From positions 1-23,009 of the forward strand of contig KB722759.1 in assembly GCA_000349905.1 (NCBI GenBank): a stretch of DNA of 23,009 nucleotides, written 5' to 3'. Below are positions 1 through 11,497 of this stretch, one piece after another. The notes under the pieces were generated by a model. It was given only the letters and a program-made list of their open reading frames with translations. It searched no databases and was not told the DNA's origin. The position numbers and the translations under genes were made by a program. The DNA comes from Volvariella volvacea V23. Taxonomy: Eukaryota > Basidiomycota > Agaricomycetes > Agaricales > Pluteaceae. How positions within the stretch are numbered: the first letter of the stretch is position 1; the number at the start of each line of letters is the position of its first letter.

Positions 1-1
1 T

Positions 2-127
2 GGTGTCCACTGTCCTGCACCCAATTCAGAGTATTACGAATGGCTTCATTCATTCCTTGATCAAGAAAAAACAAGATATCCAGAACAACGTAGATGTAAT
101 GAGATTACGAGCTTGAGGGGTACTTGA
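2..127 (+). CDS. 3' end of an NLR-like gene (C-terminal tail module only)
   Basis: Partial gene; its 5' part lies outside the window. The reading frame gives 41 residues and a TGA stop at 125-127. It is recognisable only by comparison with the last exon of the NACHT gene at 10573-10767: both read HCPAPN, then E-x-Y-x-W-L, SFLDQE, YPE and RCNE. I count about 24 identical positions of 32 aligned, with one residue missing before RCNE in this copy. The first Cys of the CRC motif is Arg here. The parent protein is therefore probably a second NACHT/STAND protein of the same family, on the same strand about 10 kb away, but no NTPase motif can be seen. Unlike the copy at 21938-22252 this one keeps several CpG dinucleotides, so it does not look decayed. 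Confidence 0.6.
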   Translation, partial: GVHCPAPNSEYYEWLHSFLDQEKTRYPEQRRCNEITSLRGT

Positions 128-1103
128 CTGAGGAGCATCAAAGAGATACCATGAAGATACTTATAGTAGCTCAAGTCATAGGCAATTTGTAATAGTTCTA
201 AAGCATGCGTATTCAGCTTGATAAAATTTTCTAAGCTAGTTGGCCGCTTCACTTTGATGCCCCAGGATAAAGCGCATGCCGGTGTGGGCTGGGTGAGGAT
301 AAAAAATTTTCTGAGTGGGTATGTTTGGGATAAGGTCCTCGATTGAACGAAGTAAGCTGTATAGCACACTAAGCCTGGAGATCAACTGAGGTGAGAATCT
401 GTCGATTTGCATCAGAGATGATTCTTGCAAACGTAACCGATCGTTCCGATCAGTCCATTTAAATACGAGTAGTACAATGAGTATAAACTCTAGATGTACT
501 CAACTTGAACCTTTACGACCTTATATTCCCACTGCTTTATTGATCTATTCAAATTATACCTGAGCTCCAATTCATTGATTCGAAGTTTCATTCATATTAT
601 AAATACTCCGTCATGCGTTCTCTTTAATGCATAATCCAACATGTCTTAATGCTATGACATGCAAAACATTGTGAATAGGATTATCCGATCCGTGCCTACT
701 TATGTGATGGATATGTAGCTGCTGGGGTTCAAATTCGTGCAATTTAGGCAACAAATTTAATTTTGGCAGTTGATTTTTGCTTATAGAGTTGGGAATTGTG
801 GCAGCACTCTGAGCTGCTTGACCGTGTCTAAGCGATAGGACCGCCGAAAAGAACATCTTTAGAGATATTGGAGGTGGAAATGTGGAAGACGACCAGGCCG
901 GGAGTCGTATGATTTTCAGGATTATATTAGGGATCAAGTCTTGGGCGGTAGTGTTTGGAATGAACTGGAGGGAATCAATGTCGTTTCTCGCATTAATGTT
1001 GCTCAGAATTTGAACACAGATTAGCTATGCGGTGTCTCTTTCACATCATGTTTTCCATTCCATTGAAATCTCAATATCGAAAGGGTATAGGCTTCGGTCA
1101 AGT
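128..1103. other. Intergenic stretch, no supported gene
   Basis: AT-rich between the NLR-like tail and the 3' end of GNAT gene 1. It must hold the 3' UTRs of two convergent genes. On the minus strand an open stretch of about 400 bases (611-1018) has some coding look (conserved-looking NTTAQDLIPNIILKII) but no suitable ATG, no recognisable domain and no convincing splice partner; it may be a gene remnant. A second minus-strand open stretch around 236-455 is equally unassigned. Confidence 0.5.
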
Positions 1104-2205
1104 TCATAAAACAGGCACCCGAACCTCGTCCAACTTCAATCTATAAGTAAATGCCTTTACATACCACAGCCAATCTCCTTCGTACCTTGCCCCCTCCACA
1201 ACCCATCCTCTCTTCTCGTACAACCTCCTGGCGGCAGGTTGTAACTCACTTGTCGATAGATAGAGTGACGTTAATCCAGTTTTCTTTGCATGGTCGTTGA
1301 CGGCGTCGAGTAACATCCCCGCAACGCCCAATCTGCGGTGAGAGGGCGCAATTACCATCCTACGAACTTCGCCCTCTGGCTTGTTGCTGTCTCGGACAAC
1401 TGATGATACAAAGGGATTAGTATATGGAGGAGCCTAAATTAATTGGAGGAAATAGTGTACCTAGCCCAACGCAACCTACAATTTCTCCAGCATCCTGACC
1501 GCCAACTGGTTCAACAACCCAAAATCCAGATTGCCCCGCCGGCGTCCAGTCGCTCTTCTTCTCCCCTTTTTCATCCACAACGACGACCTCCTTCATTCCA
1601 TAGTACTCTACGATGTTACCCATATCAACGCTTATGAACAGCACAGCGAATCGATCGAAGAGTTTGCGCATGTACCTTCTGTACCATAAAAACGCTATTG
1701 CTGAGCTTAGGGATAGCAGAATACCCCATAGACGGATAGTCGGGATAAACCGCAGAGACCAATTTGTACGCAGTGTTTGGAACAGACTCGAGGTTGAGTT
1801 TGGCGTTGACAACCACTTTAGTCTCGAGCCCAAGCTCGGGAGTATGCCTGAGCTTATACACTGGTGCCAGAACCGCTCGGCAGAAGAGGGAGATATGCCA
1901 ACGAAAACTCCCAGACCGGCCAGCAAATAGGCCAGGTAGGATTTACGCTCGAACGGCTGTCTTTGCATCGCGAGGTTGCATGGGGAGTCAGCTAAGCATA
2001 GCATAAACGTGTCAATTTACTCGGAATGAAAACACGCAGAAGAATTGAGGGCTCAGCGCTCACGTCCGTAAATCAGCCCATAACGGACTAGCCGAAGGAC
2101 ATTTGCTGTGTCGGAGGGCCGTACATATCGTAGCTTGACCTTCCTTCCCAATTGGTGCTGATTTAGCTGGTCGTGCTTGGAATGTGTTGATGCTGATCCG
2201 TTCAT
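1104..2205 (-). CDS. GNAT N-acetyltransferase with membrane hairpin, NAT8/camello-like (gene 1 of tandem pair)
   Basis: Three exons, 2205-2064, 1991-1461 and 1399-1104, join in frame to 322 residues. Exon 1 gives the first GNAT strand (VKLRYVRPSDTANV). Two hydrophobic segments follow (about residues 66-82 and 135-151), then the acetyltransferase core: GFWVVEPVGG, GCVGL, the acetyl-CoA loop RRMVIAPSHRRLGVAG (about 237-252), LYLSTSELQPAARRLYEKRGW and a C-terminal aromatic strand. A GNAT fold interrupted by a membrane hairpin is the layout of NAT8/camello proteins, which act at the ER membrane; the substrate here is unknown. The start at 2205 was chosen because it matches the start region of the paralog at 3858; an in-frame ATG at 2310 would add a non-conserved leader. 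The second intron (1400-1460, with TACTAAT branch-like sequence) lies where the paralog has coding sequence. Confidence 0.8.
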
Positions 2206-2682
2206 GGGAAGATGGTCAGCAGGAAAGGTGAAGGGCGGGGTGTATATGCGCGTAAATACCCTGTCGCTAGCGGTGGCGTCTGTCCCTGGGCTACCGCTTG
2301 ACCAGCACACTGATCCACATCTTCAAGTCGGGGCGGAGAGGTCTTTCAAGGCCTAACCATCGGAGCCGAGCGGAGAGCCTGAGGGAGGAAGTGCTAAACT
2401 TATTCTAAGTTTGGATCATTTGACGCCGATGCGCTGATCCGCCTCCGGTCTGGTTGGCGGTATCCCAAGACCTCAAAAATCTTCTAGCCTTTTGGTGTTT
2501 TGTACATGGAAGTCGTGTTGGTGAAGGCCAAGTAACCATGATGACATTCATGTGTACCTTCGCAGTGTTCCCACTCCTAACTCAGAAAGGGGCTATCCTG
2601 CGTGTGGTATACATTAATCGGGAGTGCATCTCCAAAGGGCAATGACTAGGAAGATTGTTTTAACAAGAGTATCATAGCACAA
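2206..2682. other. Intergenic region between the tandem GNAT genes
   Basis: About 480 bases that must hold the 3' UTR of the upstream paralog and the promoter of GNAT gene 1. I see no further gene, no clear TATA box and no strong repeat. Weak open frames on both strands have no homology I recognise. Confidence 0.5.
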
Positions 2683-3858
2683 TCAAGCCTTCACTCCTCC
2701 ACCGTGATTAGCGTCTAGCTCCAACCTATAACCAAACGCTTTCACATAAAATATCCAGTTTCCTTGGTATTTTGTCCTCTCCCTAACCCACCCCCTTTTC
2801 TCATACAACCTCGTAGCGGCCGGTATCAAGTCGCTCGTCGACAGATGGAGAGATGTCAGTCCTGCCTTCCTCGCGTGGTCGTTTACAGCATCGAGCAGCA
2901 CTCGCGATAGACCCGTCCCGCGGTAGGAAGGAGCGATTATCATTCTACGAAGTTCGCCTTCTGGTTTAGTCTCATCCTTGACATCTGGTTTTTGAGAACA
3001 ATCAAGTTCACGAATACGCTCGGTTTGACTGGAGATGAACAGCATACCAAGACCAACACAGCCTACAATCTCCCCAGCATCCTCTCCACCAACCGCTTCA
3101 ACGACCCAAAACGCAGACCGCCCTCCCGGAACCCACTCGCTCCTCCTCTCCCCCTTCTCATCCACGCTCACGACCTCCTTCATCCCGTAATGTTCCACGA
3201 TGTTGTCGATATCACCGCTCACGAACACGCGAGCGTACATGCCAAAGATCTTGCGCATGTAGCTTCGGTACCAGAAAAATTGCCGCTATTGAGCTTAGAG
3301 TTAGGAGCGCGCCTCCTAGACGGATGGTCGAGGTTGAGTTGAGCGGCCAGGACGTAGACAGGGTTTGGAGCAGGCTCGAGATCCAGTCCGGACTCGACGG
3401 CCAGCCAAGCCTCGAGCCAAAGCCTGAGCTATTATATTCTTGCCGGTACCGTTCAAAGGAAGCGGGACATAAGGCAGCCACAATCCCAAGAAGGGATAGG
3501 AAATAGGCCACGAAAGATTTACGCTCGAATGGTTGTCTTTCCATTGCGACTACACATGAGGAGCCAGCTGAGTGTTGGAGTAGGGATACGCGGAAGGCGA
3601 AAGGTGAAAGGGTTTGAGTTCGAAGTATAGAACCATAAGACCGCGTTAGGGCGAATTTATTAATAGAATATAAATCCGAAGGGAAAATCACTCACGACCG
3701 TAAAGCAGGCCATAACGAATAAACCGACGGACATTTGTAGCGTCAGAAAGTCGTACGTATCGTACATTGACCTTTCCTTCGAGCTTCCACTTTTGCTGTT
3801 CCTGTTGTCCGTCTTGGTGGTTGGAATGCGTCGATTCTGATCCGTTTATAGGCTGCAT
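2683..3858 (-). CDS. GNAT N-acetyltransferase with membrane hairpin (gene 2 of tandem pair), frameshifted
   Basis: Paralog of the gene at 1104-2205 with the same order: first GNAT strand (VNVRYVRLSDATNV), membrane segment after ERKSFVAYFLSLLGIV, second segment at IRLGGALLTLSSIAAIF, then the core with SAFWVVEAVGG, GCVGLG, RRMIIAPSYRGTGLSRVLL and LHLSTSDLIPAATRLYEKRGW. Exons are 3858-3696 and 3567-2683. They do not close in frame: relative to gene 1 there is one extra base between AGCTCA and TGGTAC, at the A5 run 3275-3279 (T5 on the coding strand). This splits the protein just inside the second membrane segment. With the extra base ignored the product would be about 348 residues. Either the gene is newly broken or the extra base is a homopolymer error; the intact flanking frames favour an error or a recent event. 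There is no second intron. Confidence 0.72.
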
Positions 3859-4368
3859 CGTCTTCCACTGCCAACCAGATAGACAAGCGGTCCAAGCACA
3901 GCAAACAGCCCACTCCTGTGGAAGGACAAGCGCTCTCACTTCAAATCGTACGCGCCATCATATTTCGCGCCAGTACTCGCAACCCTAGGCAGTCGATCGC
4001 CTGACTTACCAAGCCGCGCTGTTATATTACTCAGATATCAAAATTGACGCGGAAGCGCCTTGTGGACGCACGGAAGCCGTTCCGGATAACCTAAGAACAG
4101 AACACGGTATAACATCAATACGTATGATACAGTCGCAAGAAACGGATAACCAGCAGGAAAGAGTACAGGACTGAGGAATGTCAAATAAAGTGGAAGACAG
4201 CACTTGGAATGCGAAAACTCAACAAAAGTATGAAGTGTCCGTGGAGAATAAGTCCCATCAGACCGTCCATTCGTCAAGAATTAGCACAAACATGAGCGCA
4301 AAGGACGGGTATGCGCGGCATCCCTCCACCGTGCGCCAACTATTTTGCAAAAGGCGTGGGACGGGATG
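3859..4368. other. Intergenic region between GNAT gene 2 and GMD
   Basis: About 510 bases with the promoter of GNAT gene 2 and the 3' UTR of the GMD gene, both on the minus strand. No other gene is supported. Open frames on both strands lack family similarity. Confidence 0.5.
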
Positions 4369-5905
<1,537 letters not shown>

Positions 5906-5974
5906 GCTGAGCTTGGAACTGAACAAGTGGAGCGGGGAGAGGTAAGGTTGAGATGTAAACGGGGGAGTCGAGGC

Positions 5975-5980
5975 TTTATA
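5975..5980 (-). promoter_or_regulatory. TATA box of the GMD gene
   Basis: TATAAA on the minus strand, about 70 bases upstream of the GMD start codon at 5905, followed by CT-rich sequence (CTCTCCCCGCTCC) as often seen around fungal transcription starts. Position and sequence support the chosen start. No expression data are available. Confidence 0.45.
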
Positions 5981-7352
5981 GGAGTAAATTACGAGGAGAG
6001 AGGGTCGGGTTAGCGGTGTGCATCTCGTTTGTCGACAGCCAAATGGTTCTGATTTTCGGCGACTTTAAACGAACCTTATAATTTATAATTCATAATTTAT
6101 TTTTTAAAATTGTCCCTGATGCCCAATGTCATCTGTACTAGCGAACAGAATATTCGGCAGGAATGACCACAACGACAGTCTGGCTACATATGACAAGTAT
6201 ATCATCTTGACCAGTGTTGCACATTTCTTTTTTCTCGTCAAATCGTGCCAGAAAGACTGGGCTTATTCTTACTTCCTGCAAATTTGCTAGAAACTATAAT
6301 ATTTGAAGGCTTGACAACGACTAAGGTTTGCGATTGAGCCTCGAATAGGGATACTATGTAGCCACTGTTATTGTTCTCGGGCATTAATAGTAGGTGTTCA
6401 TAAGGTCGCATGGCCACTGTGCATTGGATCTACGATCGAGGTTCAATGTTTGACGTTCATCGAGTGCTCAACATAGCACGATAGCGTGACGCGTTTTTTC
6501 GCGTTCGTAGAAGCTGTGGTGGTGCTATTGACTACTACTGTTCTTTGCGCATGGTCCGGTGAGATGCAAGGCTCTTCAAGTTTGCAGGTGGGGTATGCCT
6601 TAACCCATATCACCCCTCGTGACCTAAGGTGGCTATATGCTGAGCTGGTCTCCCTTTGGCCGTGCAGAATCTTCAAGTTGCATGGGTCATTTTGTGCGTT
6701 TGGCTACTGGCTAAAATTGGTTCCTACAGCTAATTGAGGGTGTCAATACAGCATACAGCATACAACACTAAGGCTCATACCGGACATCGCCGTAAACGGC
6801 TAAACTTTGTCATAACTCCTCCACAAGGTATCCGCCTACTGGAGTTTGTCTCACCAATATGGATAATTCGTCTACGAATTACATGTAGGTATTATAAAGC
6901 GGGTATCAGGCATCAATATTTTACTTTCTATTCTCAACCCAGCTTTACGCCCGTGCCATGGCTTGTTGGGTGGGTACAGGGCCCAGATGGTCTGGATCAC
7001 AGCTATACGCCACGCAGCTGCGCATAAGGATCTCATGACTTTGGGCTGTAGACATCAGACAGCCTGTAACGCCACATCCGGAACCTTCGTCTGCCAAAAA
7101 CTAGGAGTATTCTCAAACTTAGTACCCATTTTTTATGTATATGCTTTAATTCAAACACTTTTGAATCTGTTCATCGCACGTTTCAATTGCTGGGAAAGCC
7201 TATTTGATCATCAGTTATCACCTCCATGGCGATCACACGCTAAGATCTAGACCTGAAGTTATCTTGAATATACAAGGCAGTGTATGTCATATAATAGGAA
7301 GCGCGGCCATTGTGCCGCAGCCATCCCCTACCGTCCTTGCCCGCTATTCACC
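5981..7352. other. Long intergenic region, no gene seen
   Basis: About 1.4 kb between the divergently arranged GMD (-) and NLR-like (+) genes. Open frames around 6443-7250 on both strands are short, lack recognisable motifs and show no matched splice sites. It contains an AT-rich run near 6070-6110. A TATA-like ATATAAT at 7289-7295 lies about 60 bases before the ATG at 7353 and may serve the NLR-like gene. Confidence 0.45.
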
Positions 7353-10300
7353 ATGAACCACCAGCCCCAGCCACCAGGACATGGCACCAGACCTGCTCCT
7401 CGACCCCCAGCAATGAACTTAACCAGTAGGGAAATTGTGGGTGCATATGCACATCCAAACTATCCTTCACAATCAAGTCAATTTTCCACTGTACCCAACT
7501 TCGTACCAGATCCCGCCCTTGCCAATGCTCATAATGCCTTATGGCCAACTCCGGAGATGGAAATGCAACACTCCTTGCCGACGCTCGACCATGGGATTCC
7601 GGAGATGGCTGCGTCTGTCCTGTGGGATAGCTCCTATTCATTAGAAGGAAATTACCCCACATCTTCATTCCACACTATGCCCGTCCACTATTCGACTTTT
7701 CCTCGATTCCCACAGCAACAACCAATCACCATAAACCAACCGACATCTTATCACCCCCAGATCCCTATCTCAACCCCAAGAGAGCTGTCGGCAAATATAG
7801 GTCATCCTGCAGAACCGTTGCTTGTGGCTCCTCTCGTACCAATATACAAGGTGCGTTCCTACATAATGCAGCAGTCGCGATAGCTGAGAAAATCTAGGCC
7901 ACAGGCAATGCCAATTTCCTTGAAAACGCACAAATATTGAACTATGGGACTATCTCGAATAACGTTAACCAAGCACCTAATTACAATGGTGCGTTGACTG
8001 CAACATTGTATCAGTCGCAGCACCTTAATCCTACTTGCCGCAGTTCTTACCCTACTCGAACGGCACATTTGCACGGAAGCTATGTTCAATGGCGATAATA
8101 GGCTTGACGTGCCCAAATGCCACCCAGGAACCCGTAAATCTATAATTGCAGATATTGAGCCCTGGGCAATCAGGCTAGACTCTGGGAGTGGTATTCTCTG
8201 GTTAAAAGGGCCCGCTGGAACTGGGAAATCTGCGATATCTCGTAGCATTTGCGAGGACTTGTACAGGCTTGATGCACGCTTGCTTGCAGGGAGCTTTTTC
8301 TTTTGTAGGAATGATGATAACCGCAAGTCGTTGAATGCATTCATCCCAACTATTGCCTATCGTCTCTCTATCGCTATCCCTGAAGTTGGAGCCTGGATCA
8401 ATCTCGCGCTTTCCCGAGATCCTGCCGTCCTGAAGTATTCACTGGAAGATCAATGGAGGACCCTTATTATTGAACCCCTATATCAAGCGGCGGTTGACAC
8501 AAATTTCGCCTACCGTTCACTCATCGTCATTGATGGCCTTGACGAATGCGAGCCACCTTCTAGCCAACAGCGAATTCTGCATTTACTCTCTGATTTTCAA
8601 AGGTATCACCTCCATCAACGAATCGCTGTTTTAATTACTAGTCGCCCAGAAGCACACATCCAACACGAAATTACAGCACTTGTCCGTGACAGCGCTGCAC
8701 AATTCAGACAGCCCGACCTCGAACTGACTGACACACCAGAATCTCGTGCGGATATGAGGATCATACTCACTACAACCTTTGATCGTATTCGCGGATGTCA
8801 TCCATCACTCATGAGGGATCATCAGTGGCTTCCTCCAGGAATTATTGACTCCATCATTGCCATTGCTGGTGGTCAGTTTTTGTATCTCCTTACCATCGTT
8901 CGGTGGCTGCAGGAAGAAGGTGCAAATCCAGTTCAAAGGCTCGCTAACCTCCTTTATGCCTACAGAAACATCGCCGGAAGCATAAAAGAGCCCGCGATGT
9001 TTGTTCCACTCGATCATCTTTACAACACTATTCTTCAATCGGCGCGGGCCTACCCGGACGAGAGGGTTAGAGAGCTAGTCCTTCCGTGCTTATACCTCAT
9101 TCTGCATAAATTTACATACGATAGTCAACCTACGGACGAAGGCGTTTCGCTCAATCACATATGTGATATAGCGGAAATTTTGGGAGAGGACACTAGTGTT
9201 ATACGACTAGCGCTTCAGCATCTACACTCTGTCCTGAAAGTGCCAGACAGTGATAAAGGTGCCGTTAAAGTCTATCACACATCCTTTGCAGAATACCTGC
9301 GCGATGGATCCCGGAGTGGCACCCACTTTGTTGAACATCATACCGTGATAGTCCGCTTATTGATTCGGGCGCTTACACCAGAACTAGCATTTTCTGCTTC
9401 GCCTGATATCATGCAGCTATGGCTCTTGCTTCCTGTCAGGACCATTTGGAGTATGCCCCCTGCTCTCTTGAATGGGCTTTTTCAGCTTAACGTCGTAACC
9501 TGGCTGCGTGAACATCACTTGACCCGTATTCAGTCGTCACTTGCATCCTGGGGTACAGAATATGGGGATCAATATTACTGGCCTCTGTACCAGAGACAGT
9601 ATGCCATCTTCTATCGGTGGCTTGTGACTTTCCTTCCAGAACAGCACCAGGTATGTTGGTGTCAACTTCGGAGATATATATCGCACTAATGGGTTTATGT
9701 AGTACATCTTGCCCAAGTATCCATTCCCACCTGATCTTTTTAACAGAAATACCATCTCCGGTTACATGTCGATTTCTAGTTGGATCAGAGACTTCAAGTT
9801 TGGGTTGCTTTCTCCTCGTCAAACTACATGGATGCTCTTTGTGCTTTTCTTTCGTTCTCTCTACCAAGGACCCACCATGTCCTTCTCGGGCTTTGATGAC
9901 TTGGCAAAGCGGTGCATTCAATACTCCTGTCTTATGACAGAGAAGCACACCGTGTCGTGCATGGTCAAGATGTCTATGCTCCGGGAGAAGCATTGGCTTA
10001 TAGAAGTTATTGATGCATTGGCGATTGCTGATGGCCCAGGAGACTCGTTCAAAACCCTTTGCGAGGTTATAGAAGCTTTCACGCCCTACTCACCTGATTA
10101 AGCCAATAATCACATTTTTACCACAGTTCAACATTATTATGCTCCTTTGGATGTGCTCAACCTGATGGCATCAGCAGGGGAAATGTATAACTTTGAGTGA
10201 GTTTTGCCTCTAATTGGGTCAGGCACTGACTGCTGAATATTGAATTCTGCATATAGTGGGAACAATTTCCTGTGGAACTTCATTCAGAGGATGCATGACA

Positions 10301-10767
10301 ACAATATAGAGGTCTCACTTAATCAGCAATCACTGAGAATGCTTCAAAAAATTGCAACATGGACCTTGCAAGGTCCATATCGCTATCCAGATGTAACCTA
10401 TCGTGATCTCATGCAGCTTCAGGCCAACAAGGGCTGCATATGCCAGATTAGTTGGGAAGAATTTCAACAAATGCTTTCTAAGCGCAGAAGATATGCCTTG
10501 TGGTTTATACAGGTATGAATTAATAGATGATGGCCAAGCATTCACAGTCTAGCTAATAAAGTTATACTGCAGCAATTCAAGGATCTAGCATCAGGTCCCC
10601 TTGCATTTACAGTTCACTATCTGACTCAAAATCACTTACACTGTCCAGCACCCAATCCAGAACATTACAGGTGGCTGTGTTCTTTTCTTGACCAAGAAAT
10701 AGCAAAATATCCAGAGGAGCAATGCAGATGTAATGAGTTAATATGCTCAGAAGATCTAGATACTTAA
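7353..10767 (+). CDS. NLR-like NACHT (STAND) NTPase with proline-rich N-terminus and novel C-terminal tail
   Basis: STAND P-loop NTPases of this kind are signal-responsive switches in fungi, often linked to non-self recognition; the ligand here is unknown. Exons read: 7353-7850 (166 residues, Pro/Gln/Tyr-rich), 7898-7988 (NANFLENAQILNYGTI...NNVNQAPNYN linker), 8044-9650 (NTPase core), 9703 to about 10060, 10127-10196, 10257-10512 and 10573-10767. The core has CHPGTRKSIIADI before Walker A GPAGTGKS (about residues 252-259), Walker B LIVIDGLDECE (about 356-366) and an LITSRPE sensor. No WD40, ankyrin or TPR repeats are visible; the C-terminus is a helical region ending in the CRCN tail. Frame is kept at all junctions except exon 4 to 5: TAA at 10099 lies in frame, an acceptor at 10126 with CTGAT branch is good, but no GT donor gives the needed phase. 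The start at 7353 has a good context (TTCACCATGA); 7284 is possible. Confidence 0.8.
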
Positions 10768-11497
10768 TAAGCAATGCCCTATCTGAGTGCCTTAAGTAGC
10801 ATAAAGATACAAGCCAAACAAGGGATATATTGTAGTTATAAAGCTGTTTCACTATACTATTACATTGTTTTACTAAAATTGAAGCATGAGTTGTAGCATT
10901 AATCTATTGAGGCTATAATATTTTACCACATCTGAGCCTTTTGCAGGTTATGACAAAGCTATATACAGCTTTTATGTATAATATGCAGACCACTATTCAA
11001 GCATTTAACACTGACACAATGAATTTTTCAGAATCAGCCAGAGTGATCTTAATAAATTGCTCTTGAAAATATTGCAATAGATGGCCATTATAATGAAATA
11101 ATTATATACATATTAGTGCTTCTTAGATATTTTCTTGGCTTTTAAATGCCTAAAGAACATCACCAGGATTTGTCCAATAGCTTTAGCCACCACATCCCAT
11201 TATTAAGAAGTACAAAAATATGCAAATCTTAATGCAACAAACACTGGTATTATAGTGATATGATTAATGCTCAGACTATATACATATAGCATCATTAAAA
11301 GCAGGGCAATTGCTATGCACAGAAAAAGCACAAGCCACTTATTAGCAAACCTGAAAAAGCTATATAGCACTCCATACTGGGAAACAAGGCTATAGGGCTG
11401 CTATAGAGATACTAGCTAAGCACTATGGCCCTACTAAGTTTTCTGATGCTGTCAGCAACCAACAACATGATGTTATATAATCCTCAGCCACCAAACT

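Noticed and set aside
611..1018. Minus-strand open stretch that could be a gene remnant.
   Set aside because: No ATG in a useful place, no family similarity, no matched introns.
11340..11470. Plus-strand reading A-L-H-T-G-K-Q-G-Y-R-A-A ... A-K-H-Y-G-P-T that recalls the helix-turn-helix of pogo-type transposases.
   Set aside because: Too short, no upstream start, followed by stops, and no DDE motif anywhere nearby; the similarity may be chance.
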